Of a DNA stretch of 64,000 nt, positions 34,336-43,468 are shown piece by piece. Where the stretch lies: positions 248,001-312,000 of the forward strand of contig NZ_PPDJ01000003.1 in assembly GCF_002903145.1 (NCBI RefSeq), written 5' to 3'. Below the pieces are notes generated by a model. That model was not told the origin of the DNA. It did not search any database and saw only the letters and a list, made by a program, of their open reading frames with translations. This DNA is from Halobacteriovorax sp. DA5. GTDB lineage: Bacteria > Bdellovibrionota > Bacteriovoracia > Bacteriovoracales > Bacteriovoracaceae. Positions within the stretch are counted from its first letter, which is position 1; every line of letters begins with the position of its first letter. Position numbers and translations under genes: made by a program.

Positions 34336-35706
34336 ATGAATGAATTTAAAGTTGGGCTAATGGCCCTAACTGCCATGATAGCAGTTGTTGTTATGTCACT
34401 TATTGTGACTTCAAACCAATCTGGTTTTGGAGCATATAATGAGTACTATACAACAGTAAGTGATGCGTCTGGTATTTTTCCAAAAACACCAATTAAGGTT
34501 GCAGGTATCAATGCCGGCCGAATTAAAGAAATTCGTCTAATTGGAAATAAAGCAGAAATTACTTTCGAAGTTCTAGCAAGAGTAGGAATCACAAAAGGTT
34601 CAAAACTGAAGATTCGCTCTGTTGGTTTCCTTGGTGATAAGTATCTTGAAATTTATATCGGAAACTCTGAGGTTATTCTTCCTGATGGTTCAGAAATTAT
34701 TGCAGAAGAGAAAGCGGGGATAGAGACGCTTTTAAAAGATGCAACAGATGTTATGCAAGATGTGAAAACACTTGTCGGAAGTATCAAAGAATCATTTGTT
34801 CCAGAAGGTGGCGAGCCTGCAATGAAAAAGATCATTCGCGACGTTCAGCTTACTCTAGAAAATACTCGTGAAATGACTGCAAAATTGAATGATATTGTTG
34901 GTCGCAATAACGAGAAGATTCAAAATATTGTGAATAATCTTGAAGCATTTTCTGATCAAATTGCCTTTCAAACAGATGCAAATGAGCCTGAGAGTACAGT
35001 TGCTGATGTAAAAGAAATTTTAAAGAAAACAGATCGTATGATGGCCGACCTACAAGGCCTTGTAAGAGATATTAAAGATGGTAAGGGGACAGTTGGTAAG
35101 CTACTTGTAGAAGAAGAGATTGCTGATGAGGTTAAAACGACTTTAGCTAGTGTTCAAAAAGTTATTGGGCGTGTTGATAGTATTCGTACTCAATTTTCTG
35201 TTTATACAGGGGCCAATACGGGAACAGGACAAACTGATACGACAGCTGAACTTAGAATCTTTCCTTCTCCTGGACGTTTCTACTTACTTGGTGTGACAAC
35301 AACTGAGTTTGGACCAGAAAGAAGAAAGATTACAGAGACGACTGTTGGTGGAACCACAACTGTTGTTGATGAGAAGAAAAGAAAATATAACGATATTCTT
35401 CTTAACCTACAGCTTGGCCGTCGCATTGATAACTGGACATTTCGTGGTGGTCTAATTGAATCATATGGTGGATTCGCTGTGGATTATAATTTTGACGATA
35501 TTGGTCTGGTATCTTCATTAGAAGTTTTTGATTATAGAGAAGATGTAGGGCCAAATATTCGCGTTGGGCTAGATTTACAACTTTGGAACGTACTTTATGG
35601 TAAAATCGAAGGTGAAGATTTAATTAATGACCCACATGCAGTTTATAGTCTTGGTCTAAAATTTAATGATGAAGACTTAAAAGGATTCATAGGAATTTTT
35701 CTATAG
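34336..35706 (+). CDS. mlaD: MlaD-type MCE domain protein
   Basis: A 456-residue protein with an N-terminal membrane anchor (VGLMALTAMIAVVVMSLIV) followed by an MCE domain (YTTVSDASGIFPKTPIKVAGINAGRIKEI... GFLGDKYLEI, about residues 38-115). A coiled-coil region (about 130-290, DIVGRNNEKIQNIVNNLEAF) and a C-terminal beta-rich, barrel-like region (RFYLLGVTTTEF to SLGLKFNDEDLKGFIGIFL) follow. E. coli MlaD is about 180 residues, so this is a long form, possibly spanning the periplasm. AGGGAAGAGGG precedes the ATG. Confidence 0.9.
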   Translation: MNEFKVGLMALTAMIAVVVMSLIVTSNQSGFGAYNEYYTTVSDASGIFPKTPIKVAGINAGRIKEIRLIGNKAEITFEVLARVGITKGSKLKIRSVGFLGDKYLEIYIGNSEVILPDGSEIIAEEKAGIETLLKDATDVMQDVKTLVGSIKESFVPEGGEPAMKKIIRDVQLTLENTREMTAKLNDIVGRNNEKIQNIVNNLEAFSDQIAFQTDANEPESTVADVKEILKKTDRMMADLQGLVRDIKDGKGTVGKLLVEEEIADEVKTTLASVQKVIGRVDSIRTQFSVYTGANTGTGQTDTTAELRIFPSPGRFYLLGVTTTEFGPERRKITETTVGGTTTVVDEKKRKYNDILLNLQLGRRIDNWTFRGGLIESYGGFAVDYNFDDIGLVSSLEVFDYREDVGPNIRVGLDLQLWNVLYGKIEGEDLINDPHAVYSLGLKFNDEDLKGFIGIFL

Positions 35707-35720
35707 GATGTAGTAAATAG

Positions 35721-36824
35721 ATGATGATGGACAATAGAAATTGGCTAATTCGCACAAAATCAAATAAGATTCTTGGCCCACTTTCGAAACAAAAAGTTAT
35801 CGAATTTGTTCAAGATGGAACACTTACAGAGGAAGATGAAATCTGTAGTGGTAATGGATATTGGTTTTGGATTAAAGAAGACGATTTATTAAATCGTTAT
35901 TTATTTGGCGAAGAAGAGCAAAGTTTCAATCCTGTATCAGAGGCAAAAACAAAGGTTGCCTCTAGCGTATCTAAGCTTGTAAAGACTACTGGTATAGTTG
36001 AAAAAATTAAAGACTCTGAAGAACTTCCTGCTACACCAAGTTCTACTGAAGCTGAAACGACGGCTTCTGGATCAATCTCAATAAATACAACAGAAGATGG
36101 TGAAGAAATCGTTTTACCAGAAGATGGTGATCTCGATTTTCCTGAACCAATTGATTATAGCAATAATACTCTTCCACAACATGATGCTCCAGTTGTTACA
36201 AACGCAAGTCCGCTAAAGGATATGGATGCTGGTGTTAGTATGGCCGAAGTTGCTGAGGCCATGAATGTAGAAGAGGAAGAAATTGTATTACCAAGTGATG
36301 ATGACCTAGACTTTCCAGATCTGGGAAGTACACAGTCAACGCTTTCTCTCGTCTCTGAAGAGCAAACGGACACATCAAGCAGTGAGAGCCAAATTGATCT
36401 TCTTGTTGCTGAAGCGGAAGCTGAGAAAGAGAAAATTGTCGCTGAAGCAGATTCTAATTTAGACGAGATTGCTGAAGATGCGAGACTTGCTCTTGAGGAA
36501 GAAAAGCTAGCAGGGCTTCCAGCATCGGCGCCAAATTTAGATGAGGAAGAAGAAATAAAGCCTATGAAGGCCGTTGAAATGCCTCGTCCAAAAAGAAAGA
36601 AGACGAAGAAAAAATCGACGAAATCAAAAAAGAAAAAGAGAAAGAGTGACTATAGCTTTGTCTATGTGGCCATTGGAGTTCTCATAATTCTTTTATTTTT
36701 TATTTCTAAGTTTTATTCAAAGTTAGTGGGAAAGGATCTCTTTTCTGAGCTTCATTTTAAAATGCCTACTACAACAGTATTAGCGCAAGAGTTTCAAGCA
36801 GATAAAAAAAAAAGATATTTTTAA
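35721..36824 (+). CDS. Membrane protein with GYF_2-like domain, 5' part of a frameshifted gene
   Basis: The first 367 codons: a GYF_2/DUF4339-like domain (NWLIRTKSNKILGPLSKQKV... GYWFWI, residues 4-60), a long acidic region with a repeated EEIVLPxDxDLDFP motif, a Lys-rich stretch and one membrane helix (VYVAIGVLIILLFFISKFY, about 310-328). Translation ends soon after a run of ten A (36804-36813). In the -1 frame the sequence continues open for 370 codons with no start codon for the first 95, so a -1 slip at AAAAAAAAAAG would give a 731-residue protein. It follows mlaD by 14 bases. Confidence 0.75.
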   Translation: MMMDNRNWLIRTKSNKILGPLSKQKVIEFVQDGTLTEEDEICSGNGYWFWIKEDDLLNRYLFGEEEQSFNPVSEAKTKVASSVSKLVKTTGIVEKIKDSEELPATPSSTEAETTASGSISINTTEDGEEIVLPEDGDLDFPEPIDYSNNTLPQHDAPVVTNASPLKDMDAGVSMAEVAEAMNVEEEEIVLPSDDDLDFPDLGSTQSTLSLVSEEQTDTSSSESQIDLLVAEAEAEKEKIVAEADSNLDEIAEDARLALEEEKLAGLPASAPNLDEEEEIKPMKAVEMPRPKRKKTKKKSTKSKKKKRKSDYSFVYVAIGVLIILLFFISKFYSKLVGKDLFSELHFKMPTTTVLAQEFQADKKKRYF

Positions 36825-37915
36825 ACTTTGTTAATATTTCTTATAATTTATCGTTAAGTGGAGTTGAGTACAAGCCTGAGTTTGTAAAATCAGCACCTCC
36901 AAATTGTTCAAATATTTCACAATTTGAATTTAATTTAATCTATGCATTTACAACTTCTGGCCAGTCCTCAAACCAGTGGATTGAGTTTCAGGCAAAATGT
37001 CAGGAGCTATTTTATTCAGATCTTATTGTTCAAAATAAAAAAGAGAGTCGTTCATTAAAAGCACTCGAGGAAATCGAAGAAGCTTTAAAGATGAAGTTTG
37101 ATAGCAAAAATATTGGACATCAGAAGTTTTTGAAAAAGTTAGAAAGAGAAAACTTTCATCAATTGATGTTAGAAATTGTCATCGCTTCTTCTTTAAATAA
37201 AGCAGAATGGTTAACTGGTGTAATCATTGACCTTTTAAAAAGAAATATCGAATTATATCCAGTTTGGATTAATGAAAATATTCCGCGTGAAGCAAGAGCA
37301 AGGTATGAGGGAGCACTCATACGTATTTTTGATATTATTAATAACTCAAGTATTGATGAAGTTTATAAACTAATGCTTTTTAAAAAATTCACTCATATCT
37401 CTTCTGGAGATAGTCGATTAAAACTATCACAGCTTCTAAACCAAACATTTGGCTCGACTCTTGAGTTTGATCTCTCTAGTTATAAATTTGGAATCAAGCT
37501 CGCTCCATTTTGGGTTCAGGAATTAGAAGACTTTAAGTTGAAGCAAAGACTTGTCGAGCGCTATTTTAATACTCCTGCGATTCAAGGTTTTGATGACTAT
37601 GGAAATATTTTGTTTGAATATAATATTCCAAATATAGGAAAAAAGAGGGATGAGTTAATTGAGAAGGTAGCTTCATCTTATCAGTCATATAATTTTGAAA
37701 AAATGATGTCATTGATTGTTGGACTTAGAAATCCTGTCTTTAAGCGAGAATTAGTTAAGAAAGATAAGTTTTTTGAAAGACCTATTTTTAGTATTGAAAG
37801 AACTTATCTGGCAGAGAAATTAAACGAAAAAAATAGTAGCTGGATTGCATTTCATTTACTATATCTAGGGCAAAGAGACGAAAATATTATTAAGAACATA
37901 ATGGTCGACCTATGA
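36806..37915 (+). CDS. 3' part of the frameshifted membrane protein
   Basis: This frame is open from 36806, but no ATG, GTG or TTG occurs until the ATG at 37091, which lacks a ribosome-binding site. The 95 codons before it read like protein (for example SLSGVEYKPEFVKSAPPNCS). This supports fusion to the preceding frame by a -1 shift at the A10 tract. The product would be the extracytoplasmic or C-terminal domain, about 365 residues, helical, with two Cys, of no recognised family. If translated alone from 37091 it would be 274 residues. The stop overlaps the tsaC-like start by 4 bases. Confidence 0.7.
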   Translation, partial: KKKIFLNFVNISYNLSLSGVEYKPEFVKSAPPNCSNISQFEFNLIYAFTTSGQSSNQWIEFQAKCQELFYSDLIVQNKKESRSLKALEEIEEALKMKFDSKNIGHQKFLKKLERENFHQLMLEIVIASSLNKAEWLTGVIIDLLKRNIELYPVWINENIPREARARYEGALIRIFDIINNSSIDEVYKLMLFKKFTHISSGDSRLKLSQLLNQTFGSTLEFDLSSYKFGIKLAPFWVQELEDFKLKQRLVERYFNTPAIQGFDDYGNILFEYNIPNIGKKRDELIEKVASSYQSYNFEKMMSLIVGLRNPVFKRELVKKDKFFERPIFSIERTYLAEKLNEKNSSWIAFHLLYLGQRDENIIKNIMVDL

Positions 37916-38499
37916 AGAATATATTTATTTATCCAACTGATACAGTTTGGGGTATTGGTGGAAATCCATTTGAAATAGAAACATATGAACTGATCGCAAA
38001 GATTAAGGGGACTTCTGTAAACAAACCTCTGAGTATCTTAACAAATGATGTCCAACAGCTTATTTCAATCTCTAGAGGCTCGGAGAGTTTGGATGAGTTA
38101 TTTGATGACCTCTTTAAGTTTCAGATAACAGTAGGGTTACCAAAAGCTAGCTTGTCACTTAATTTCCCTACAGGTCCATTTGATGAAACAAGCTTTATCT
38201 GTTTTCGCGTAATTCAAAATGAGATTATTGATGAATGTATTAGGGACTTCCCAGGTTTCATTACTTCTACAAGTCTAAACTTAACAGGTGAAGATCCTAT
38301 TAGTGATACTGAAGAAGCTAACTTATTTTGGCAAAAGCATTGCCCTGAAACGAACTTTATCAGTTCCGAGTTTTTAACTCCAAGTGGGAAGTCTTCAACA
38401 ATTGTCTTTATATCTGGCTTGAGTGCAAAAATAATACGAGAAGGTGAGGATATTAAAAATATTCTCGAAACATTAGATAAGCATGGAATTAATTACTGA
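37912..38499 (+). CDS. tsaC: YrdC/Sua5-family threonylcarbamoyl-AMP synthase
   Basis: A 195-residue YrdC-fold protein. It begins IFIYPTDTVWGIGGNP and has IAKIKGTSVNKPLSILTND, both core motifs for binding threonine, bicarbonate and ATP, and a later ITSTSLNLTGEDPI. It makes threonylcarbamoyl-AMP for the t6A37 tRNA modification. The single-domain length fits TsaC (about 190) rather than Sua5 (about 350). It overlaps genes on both sides. Confidence 0.85.
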   Translation: MKNIFIYPTDTVWGIGGNPFEIETYELIAKIKGTSVNKPLSILTNDVQQLISISRGSESLDELFDDLFKFQITVGLPKASLSLNFPTGPFDETSFICFRVIQNEIIDECIRDFPGFITSTSLNLTGEDPISDTEEANLFWQKHCPETNFISSEFLTPSGKSSTIVFISGLSAKIIREGEDIKNILETLDKHGINY

Positions 38500-39106
38500 T
38501 TATTCTCAACCTGAATTTTATCGTTTTTCTCGTGATTCAATTGAGCTTGCTGACTCGGTTGTAAAATACCTTTTGGCAAAAACGATTAATCCAGAAACAA
38601 TTGCTGACTTATGTTGTGGTTGTGGAGTTATATCCCTTGAAATAATTCAAAAGCTATCAAATAAAGTATCATTAAACACGACTTCTCTTGATCTCTACGA
38701 GCTTCAAGAAGAATACCTCGAACATATTGAAAATAATATTGATCAACTTCGTAAGTACTTACCAAGTATTAAATTTAAAACTCAAATTTGTAATATACTA
38801 GATGACTCGAACTTAGCTACTAATTCTTACGATCTCATTGTTATGAATCCTCCTTACTTTAATCAGGCCAGCGGACGATCTGCTTTGGATGAAAGAACTA
38901 GGAAATGTCGCGAATATAAAGATGGCCAATTTGAAGCATTATTAAAAAAAGGCGCAGAGTTATTAGCGCCAAAAGGATATTTCTTCTTTGTTTGCCGTGA
39001 AGATAAAGATACAAAAAATGTCATCAGTAATATTTCAAAAAATTATTCAATTGAAAGATTAGATCAGACAAATGCCTTTTCAATATTTTTACTTTTTCGT
39101 TCTTAA
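38483..39106 (+). CDS. TrmN6-like adenine N6 methyltransferase
   Basis: A 207-residue SAM-dependent methyltransferase: motif I ADLCCGCGVISLEI (near residue 38), acidic SLDLYELQEEY, and motif IV VMNPPYF of amino-methyltransferases. The arrangement is that of YfiC/TrmN6, which methylates A37 of tRNA1(Val). Position next to the t6A-type gene hints at tRNA modification. Its stop overlaps the dciA stop region by 18 bases (convergent). Confidence 0.75.
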   Translation: MELITDYSQPEFYRFSRDSIELADSVVKYLLAKTINPETIADLCCGCGVISLEIIQKLSNKVSLNTTSLDLYELQEEYLEHIENNIDQLRKYLPSIKFKTQICNILDDSNLATNSYDLIVMNPPYFNQASGRSALDERTRKCREYKDGQFEALLKKGAELLAPKGYFFFVCREDKDTKNVISNISKNYSIERLDQTNAFSIFLLFRS

Positions 39107-39631
39107 TTGAAAGAATAAGGACTTTAGAGATTCTTTCAAGTCATTATCACTAATATCTCTAAATTCATTTTCTGCTGCTTGCATAATTGCTTTGTATTCA
39201 GGGGACTGAGGGTGAAGTCTATTTTCAACTTCTTGTTTTACCTTCTCTTTTTGAACAACAGAAGATTTCTTTTTTGTGAAGTATTGATTATCTACTTGGA
39301 AAAAGACCTTTGAAATATGACCTTTTGTTTGTGGCAGTACATTACCAATAGACTTGATAATTTCTGTTTCCATATACTTAAGTTGTTGAGCATAAACTGG
39401 GTGAGACGTTAAAATAGTCAGTGACTTATGCTTAAGTTTCAATGGAATTGTAAATTGTGAAAGTCTTGGCCCAACAATTCTATCCCATGAATTTGAAAGA
39501 TCGAGGAAGTCAAAAAGGTCGACACTTCCAAGGCCTTTTTGCTTGGGAGCATAGTTCTTATAGCGCGCCAGCTGGCCGTCAGTATCAATATCTTTAAGAA
39601 TATCTTTCAGGTTTTTCACAGCATGCATCAT
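39089..39631 (-). CDS. dciA: DciA-like (DUF721) protein
   Basis: A 180-residue protein with a DUF721 core: DLSNSWDRIVGPRLSQFTIPLKLKHKSLTILTSHPVYAQQLKYME. This W-x-x-I/V-V-G ... L-x-V/I-x-x-x-x-x-x-W/Y-A-x-x-L pattern belongs to DciA, the helicase-loading factor found where dnaC is absent. The C-terminal tail is charged. A start at the ATG 3 bases later is equally possible. Confidence 0.78.
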   Translation of the reverse strand: MMHAVKNLKDILKDIDTDGQLARYKNYAPKQKGLGSVDLFDFLDLSNSWDRIVGPRLSQFTIPLKLKHKSLTILTSHPVYAQQLKYMETEIIKSIGNVLPQTKGHISKVFFQVDNQYFTKKKSSVVQKEKVKQEVENRLHPQSPEYKAIMQAAENEFRDISDNDLKESLKSLFFQLRTKK

Positions 39632-39696
39632 ATATTAAATAGGCTCTCACAGTCAAAGTAATAGACGATTCCATTAATCCTAGGCATATTAGTAAT

Positions 39697-40356
39697 ATGA
39701 AGTTTCTTATACTTATAAGCATCGTTTTATTAAGTTCTTGTGCGGGGTATCGTTTTAGTGATTCAAGTAATCCTTTTGAGGCCCAGGGCGTGCACAGTGT
39801 AACAGTTTTTGTTGTTAAGAATCACACAGGGATTACTGGCCTATCTCAAATTTATACAGATCAAATAGTTGAGACATTATCTTCATTTAGTAACTTAAGA
39901 GTTCGTTCTGGAAAGAATTATCGAAGTGATGCAATACTATTGGCCGAAATTACAAGTAAGAAAATTGCTGGTAAGGAAGTTAGGGAGCAAGGTGATACTC
40001 TAATGAGTGATGATCAGAAAAATCAACTTGGTGGAAATAGAAATGCATTCTATCTTTCGACTGAAGGTGCATATGATTTTGATATTGAAGTAAGTGTTTT
40101 TAAAAAACCAAACTTTGAAGAAATTAAATTCTACGAATCATTTTACAAGTTAGATCATTCTCAATTTCCTCGTAGTATTTTCTCTAAGAAATTTACGATT
40201 AACAGTTCTTTTATTATTGAAAATACTGTTGGTGGCATTGATACATCTGCACCTCTAAGAAGTGTAAAGAATAGAGGTACATTCAAGAAGTCTCTAGTAG
40301 ATGATGCAAAAGAGTTCGGAGAAGACTTTAGAGAGGTACTTCTATATGCCTTCTAA
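39697..40356 (+). CDS. lptE: LptE-type LPS assembly lipoprotein
   Basis: A 219-residue lipoprotein: lipobox LLSS-C at Cys15 followed by AGYRF, the usual CGYxF start of LptE. It continues with VTVFVVKNHTGITGLSQIYTDQIVETL and ILLAEITS, a DUF4136/LptE-like alpha-beta sandwich. LptE plugs the LptD barrel for LPS export. The gene directly before holA and rpsT is the usual neighbourhood of lptE. The C-terminus overlaps the next gene. Confidence 0.85.
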   Translation: MKFLILISIVLLSSCAGYRFSDSSNPFEAQGVHSVTVFVVKNHTGITGLSQIYTDQIVETLSSFSNLRVRSGKNYRSDAILLAEITSKKIAGKEVREQGDTLMSDDQKNQLGGNRNAFYLSTEGAYDFDIEVSVFKKPNFEEIKFYESFYKLDHSQFPRSIFSKKFTINSSFIIENTVGGIDTSAPLRSVKNRGTFKKSLVDDAKEFGEDFREVLLYAF

Positions 40357-41272
40357 AAAGCAAAGCTTCGAACTAAATGGTATTGATAAGATCGTTTCAG
40401 TTCTAGAAGCATTTGATGGTGTTTATCATCTGAGTGTTCCAGATGAGTTTACTTCAAAAATTATTTGCGATAGCTTGGCCAAGAAAGCTAAGAAGCTTTG
40501 GCCTCATGAATTTAGTCTCGACTTTATTGAACAAGAACTTCTTGCTGGTGGTGGTTTGTTTGGTCCATCAGGGCCATTCATTGTAATTGATGCTCAAGAT
40601 ATTAAATCAAATGCATTTGATACATTTAATAATAATCGTCATTTAATTAATGAATCAATTATCTTTATAACGAAGGGAAGGCTACCTAAGGGATTTCCTA
40701 AAGATGACTTAACGGCACTTTCTTTAAGTGCTCCTAAGCCATGGCATTTTGGCCAATACCTTGATGTTTTTGCAAAATATTTTGGTTTTCAGATCTCTGC
40801 TCAGATTAAAAACTTTATTGAAAAGTCTGTGCCTGAAAATGCTAGTGATTATTTCAACTGCTGCCATATTCTTTCTCACCATGTTGACGAGAGTGGGATG
40901 ATATCTCTCGATAAGGCCAAGACTCTTATTAAGATTAAGAAATTGGATTTTTTTGATCAGGCAGATTTATTCAATCAATCAAATCTTAAAAGGTTTTATT
41001 TGAACCTTCTTCTTATTGAAGACGATTTTGGAATATATCTCGATTTTTTCCGCTCATTCCAGGGGCATGTAAATAAGGTTATTGATCCTTCATATTTGGC
41101 TGCGAAAAAAACACCTAGTAAATACGATAGGGGAATTCAGCTTGCTTCTCGTAAATGGGATTTCCAAGAATTAGTTAAATTTCAACAGAAAATGATTGAT
41201 TTTGAAATCATGGCAAAGTCAAAGGACTTTTGGTTGAGAGACAGTCTACGAAGAGAATACTTAAGTCTATAG
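40346..41272 (+). CDS. holA: DNA polymerase III delta subunit-like protein
   Basis: I start at ATG 40346 (MPSKKQSFELNG), which has GAGAGG upstream; 308 residues. The plan is that of HolA: an N-terminal domain with VYHLSVPDEFTSK... PFIVIDAQDIKS, a central ESIIFITKGRLPK strand and helical KPWHFGQYLDVFAKYFGFQISAQIKN, and a helical C-terminal collar. The similarity is weak and there is no P-loop, as expected. The lptE-holA-rpsT order strengthens the call. Delta opens the sliding clamp. Confidence 0.65.
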   Translation: MPSKKQSFELNGIDKIVSVLEAFDGVYHLSVPDEFTSKIICDSLAKKAKKLWPHEFSLDFIEQELLAGGGLFGPSGPFIVIDAQDIKSNAFDTFNNNRHLINESIIFITKGRLPKGFPKDDLTALSLSAPKPWHFGQYLDVFAKYFGFQISAQIKNFIEKSVPENASDYFNCCHILSHHVDESGMISLDKAKTLIKIKKLDFFDQADLFNQSNLKRFYLNLLLIEDDFGIYLDFFRSFQGHVNKVIDPSYLAAKKTPSKYDRGIQLASRKWDFQELVKFQQKMIDFEIMAKSKDFWLRDSLRREYLSL

Positions 41273-41301
41273 GATTAACTTCAAATAAGTACAAACACAA
41301 A

Positions 41302-41323
41302 AAGCGGAGAAATATCTCCGCTT
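41302..41323. terminator. Bidirectional terminator between holA-like gene and rpsT
   Basis: A 9-bp perfect stem AAGCGGAGA/TCTCCGCTT with a 4-base loop between convergent genes. The T-rich flank is better on the minus strand (rpsT side). Confidence 0.8.
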
Positions 41324-41350
41324 CTTATATATTCAAACTTTCGAAAAAGA

Positions 41351-41611
41351 TTAAAGTTTGTTGATTTGACCAGCAAGTCTAGATGTTTTTCTACCAGCAG
41401 CGTTACCTTTGATAACTCCGTGCTTAGAAAGACGTGAAAGAAGCTTTTGCGCTTTAACTAGTAGAGATGATGCCTCTTCTTTGTTACCTGCTTCAATAGC
41501 ATTTCTTACGTTCTTTACAGCTGACTTAACAGCAGTTTTTCTTGCAGTATTTCTTTCGTTTCTAACAATTGATTGTCTAGATCTTTTCTTTGCAGATTTG
41601 TGGTTTGCCAC
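41351..41611 (-). CDS. rpsT: 30S ribosomal protein S20
   Basis: An 86-residue basic helical protein with the S20 start MANHKSAKKRSRQSIVRNERN and KHGVIKGNAAGRKTSRLAGQINKL at the end. GTAGGAG precedes the ATG. It is convergent with the holA-like gene, the same neighbours as in many proteobacteria. Confidence 0.97.
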   Translation of the reverse strand: MANHKSAKKRSRQSIVRNERNTARKTAVKSAVKNVRNAIEAGNKEEASSLLVKAQKLLSRLSKHGVIKGNAAGRKTSRLAGQINKL

Positions 41612-41838
41612 AATCGACTCCTACGTTTAACTTGTTCAACATCTAATTAATAAGCCCCTTTTTATAATCTGCCAAGGGCCTTTTTGCAAGTGAAAAGTTA
41701 AAATTACACGATAAGTCACTATATTTTGTTGTTTTTGTTGGTTGGGCCATAGGACCAAATAAGGCCCTATTAACCAGTAATTTAATGGACGATCCCTTTT
41801 AAATTAGGTACTTTCAATGCCAATACAAAGGAGACACA

Positions 41839-42684
41839 ATGATTAAACAAATTGCCGTTATTGGAGCAGGGCAAATGGGGCGTGGAATTGCTCAAGTTGC
41901 TGCTATGAATGACTATAAAGTTTTTATGTACGATATCAGTGCCGAGGGTCTTGAGTTCGGTCACAACTTTATCAAAAAGCAATTAGACAAAGGTGTTTCA
42001 AAGGGGAAGTGGGAGCAGTCTTACGTTGAGGCGACTCTTGCAAATCTTACGACAACTTCTGATATGGCCGACCTTAAGGATTGTGATCTATTCATTGAAG
42101 CTGCAACTGAAAACAAAGAAATCAAATTTAAAATCTTTAAACAATTAGATGAAATTGCAAAACCTGAAGCGATTCTTGCTTCGAATACTTCTTCAATTTC
42201 AATTACTGAAATTGCTGCTGCAACTTCTCGCCCAGCGAAAGTAGCAGGAATGCACTTTATGAATCCAGTTCCTGTAATGAAGCTTGTTGAAACAATCACA
42301 GGGCTTGAAACAAGTTCTGAAACAATCAACGCTGTGGAAGAAGCTGCTCAGAAAATGGGGAAGACTGTTGTACGCGCAGACGACGTAGCAGGCTTTGCTG
42401 TAAATAGAATTCTTATGCCAATGATTAACGAAGCTTTCTATACACTTTATGAAGGTGTTGCTGAAGCTAAAGGTATTGACGATGCAATGAAGCTTGGATG
42501 TAACCAGCCAATGGGTCCATTAGAACTTGCTGACTTCATCGGTCTTGATACTTGTCTTGCAATCATGGAAGTTCTTCACGATGGTCTAGGTGATACAAAG
42601 TATCGTCCATGTCCACTTCTGAAAAAATATGTAACTGCTGGGCGCTTCGGACGTAAAGTAGGAAAGGGTGTTTATGAGTACTAA
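41839..42684 (+). CDS. 3-hydroxybutyryl-CoA dehydrogenase
   Basis: A 281-residue NAD(P)-dependent dehydrogenase: [18 protein letters not shown] at the N-terminus, the catalytic His in [17 protein letters not shown], then [19 protein letters not shown] and the C-terminal [21 protein letters not shown]. The length fits Hbd/PaaH rather than the fused FadB. AAAGGAG precedes the ATG. It is the first gene of a three-gene operon for short-chain acyl-CoA oxidation. Confidence 0.95.
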   Translation: MIKQIAVIGAGQMGRGIAQVAAMNDYKVFMYDISAEGLEFGHNFIKKQLDKGVSKGKWEQSYVEATLANLTTTSDMADLKDCDLFIEAATENKEIKFKIFKQLDEIAKPEAILASNTSSISITEIAAATSRPAKVAGMHFMNPVPVMKLVETITGLETSSETINAVEEAAQKMGKTVVRADDVAGFAVNRILMPMINEAFYTLYEGVAEAKGIDDAMKLGCNQPMGPLELADFIGLDTCLAIMEVLHDGLGDTKYRPCPLLKKYVTAGRFGRKVGKGVYEY

Positions 42685-43465
42685 TTTTGAAACAATCTCA
42701 TTTGAAAAAATGGGTGATATCGGAGTTTTAAAAGTAAACCGTGAGAAGAAGTACAATGCTCTTAACTCACAAGTTCTTCATGAACTAAAAGATTTCCTAT
42801 CTTCACTAAGCGAAAATCATGACCTTAAAGGGATGATTTTTACAGGTGCTGGAGAGAAAGCATTTATTGCTGGTGCCGATATCGCAGAGATGAGTGATAT
42901 GAGTGTTGATGAAGGACATGACTTCTCAACTCTTGGACAAGATGTAACGCTACTTTTTGAAAGTCTAAATATTCCAGTTATCGCATGTGTAAATGGTTTT
43001 GCACTTGGTGGTGGTTGCGAAATGGCAATGGCATGTGACTTTATCTATGCAACTAATACTGCAGTATTTGGTCAGCCAGAAGTTAAGCTAGGTCTAGTTC
43101 CAGGCTTTGGTGGAACACAAAGATTGTCTAAGCTTATTGGTCGCAATCGCGCCAAAGAAATCATCTATACTGGACGCAATGTAGATATTAATGAAGCAAA
43201 AGAAATTGGCCTTGTTGTTCGTTCATTTGAAACTCAACAAGAAATGCTTGATGAAGCAATGAAGACACTTGAGTCTATTGCAAAGAACTCACCAAATGCT
43301 GTAGCCATTTCAAAAATGCTTATGAATGAAGGAAACGACCTTACTGTTGAAGAAGGTCTAGATATTGAAGCTCGCCACTTTGGTGATATCTTCTCTTCTT
43401 ACGATATGAAAGAAGGGACAGCTGCTTTTGTTGAAAAAAGAAAACCTGTATTTAAAGGGGAATAA
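42674..43465 (+). CDS. Enoyl-CoA hydratase (crotonase family)
   Basis: A 263-residue hydratase; I start at ATG 42674 ([10 protein letters not shown]), which has AAAGGG upstream. The oxyanion hole and catalytic Glu motifs are present: [30 protein letters not shown], and [22 protein letters not shown]. Both catalytic Glu are kept, so hydratase activity is expected. It overlaps the dehydrogenase stop by 11 bases. Confidence 0.95.
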   Translation: MSTNFETISFEKMGDIGVLKVNREKKYNALNSQVLHELKDFLSSLSENHDLKGMIFTGAGEKAFIAGADIAEMSDMSVDEGHDFSTLGQDVTLLFESLNIPVIACVNGFALGGGCEMAMACDFIYATNTAVFGQPEVKLGLVPGFGGTQRLSKLIGRNRAKEIIYTGRNVDINEAKEIGLVVRSFETQQEMLDEAMKTLESIAKNSPNAVAISKMLMNEGNDLTVEEGLDIEARHFGDIFSSYDMKEGTAAFVEKRKPVFKGE

Positions 43466-43468
43466 TAA

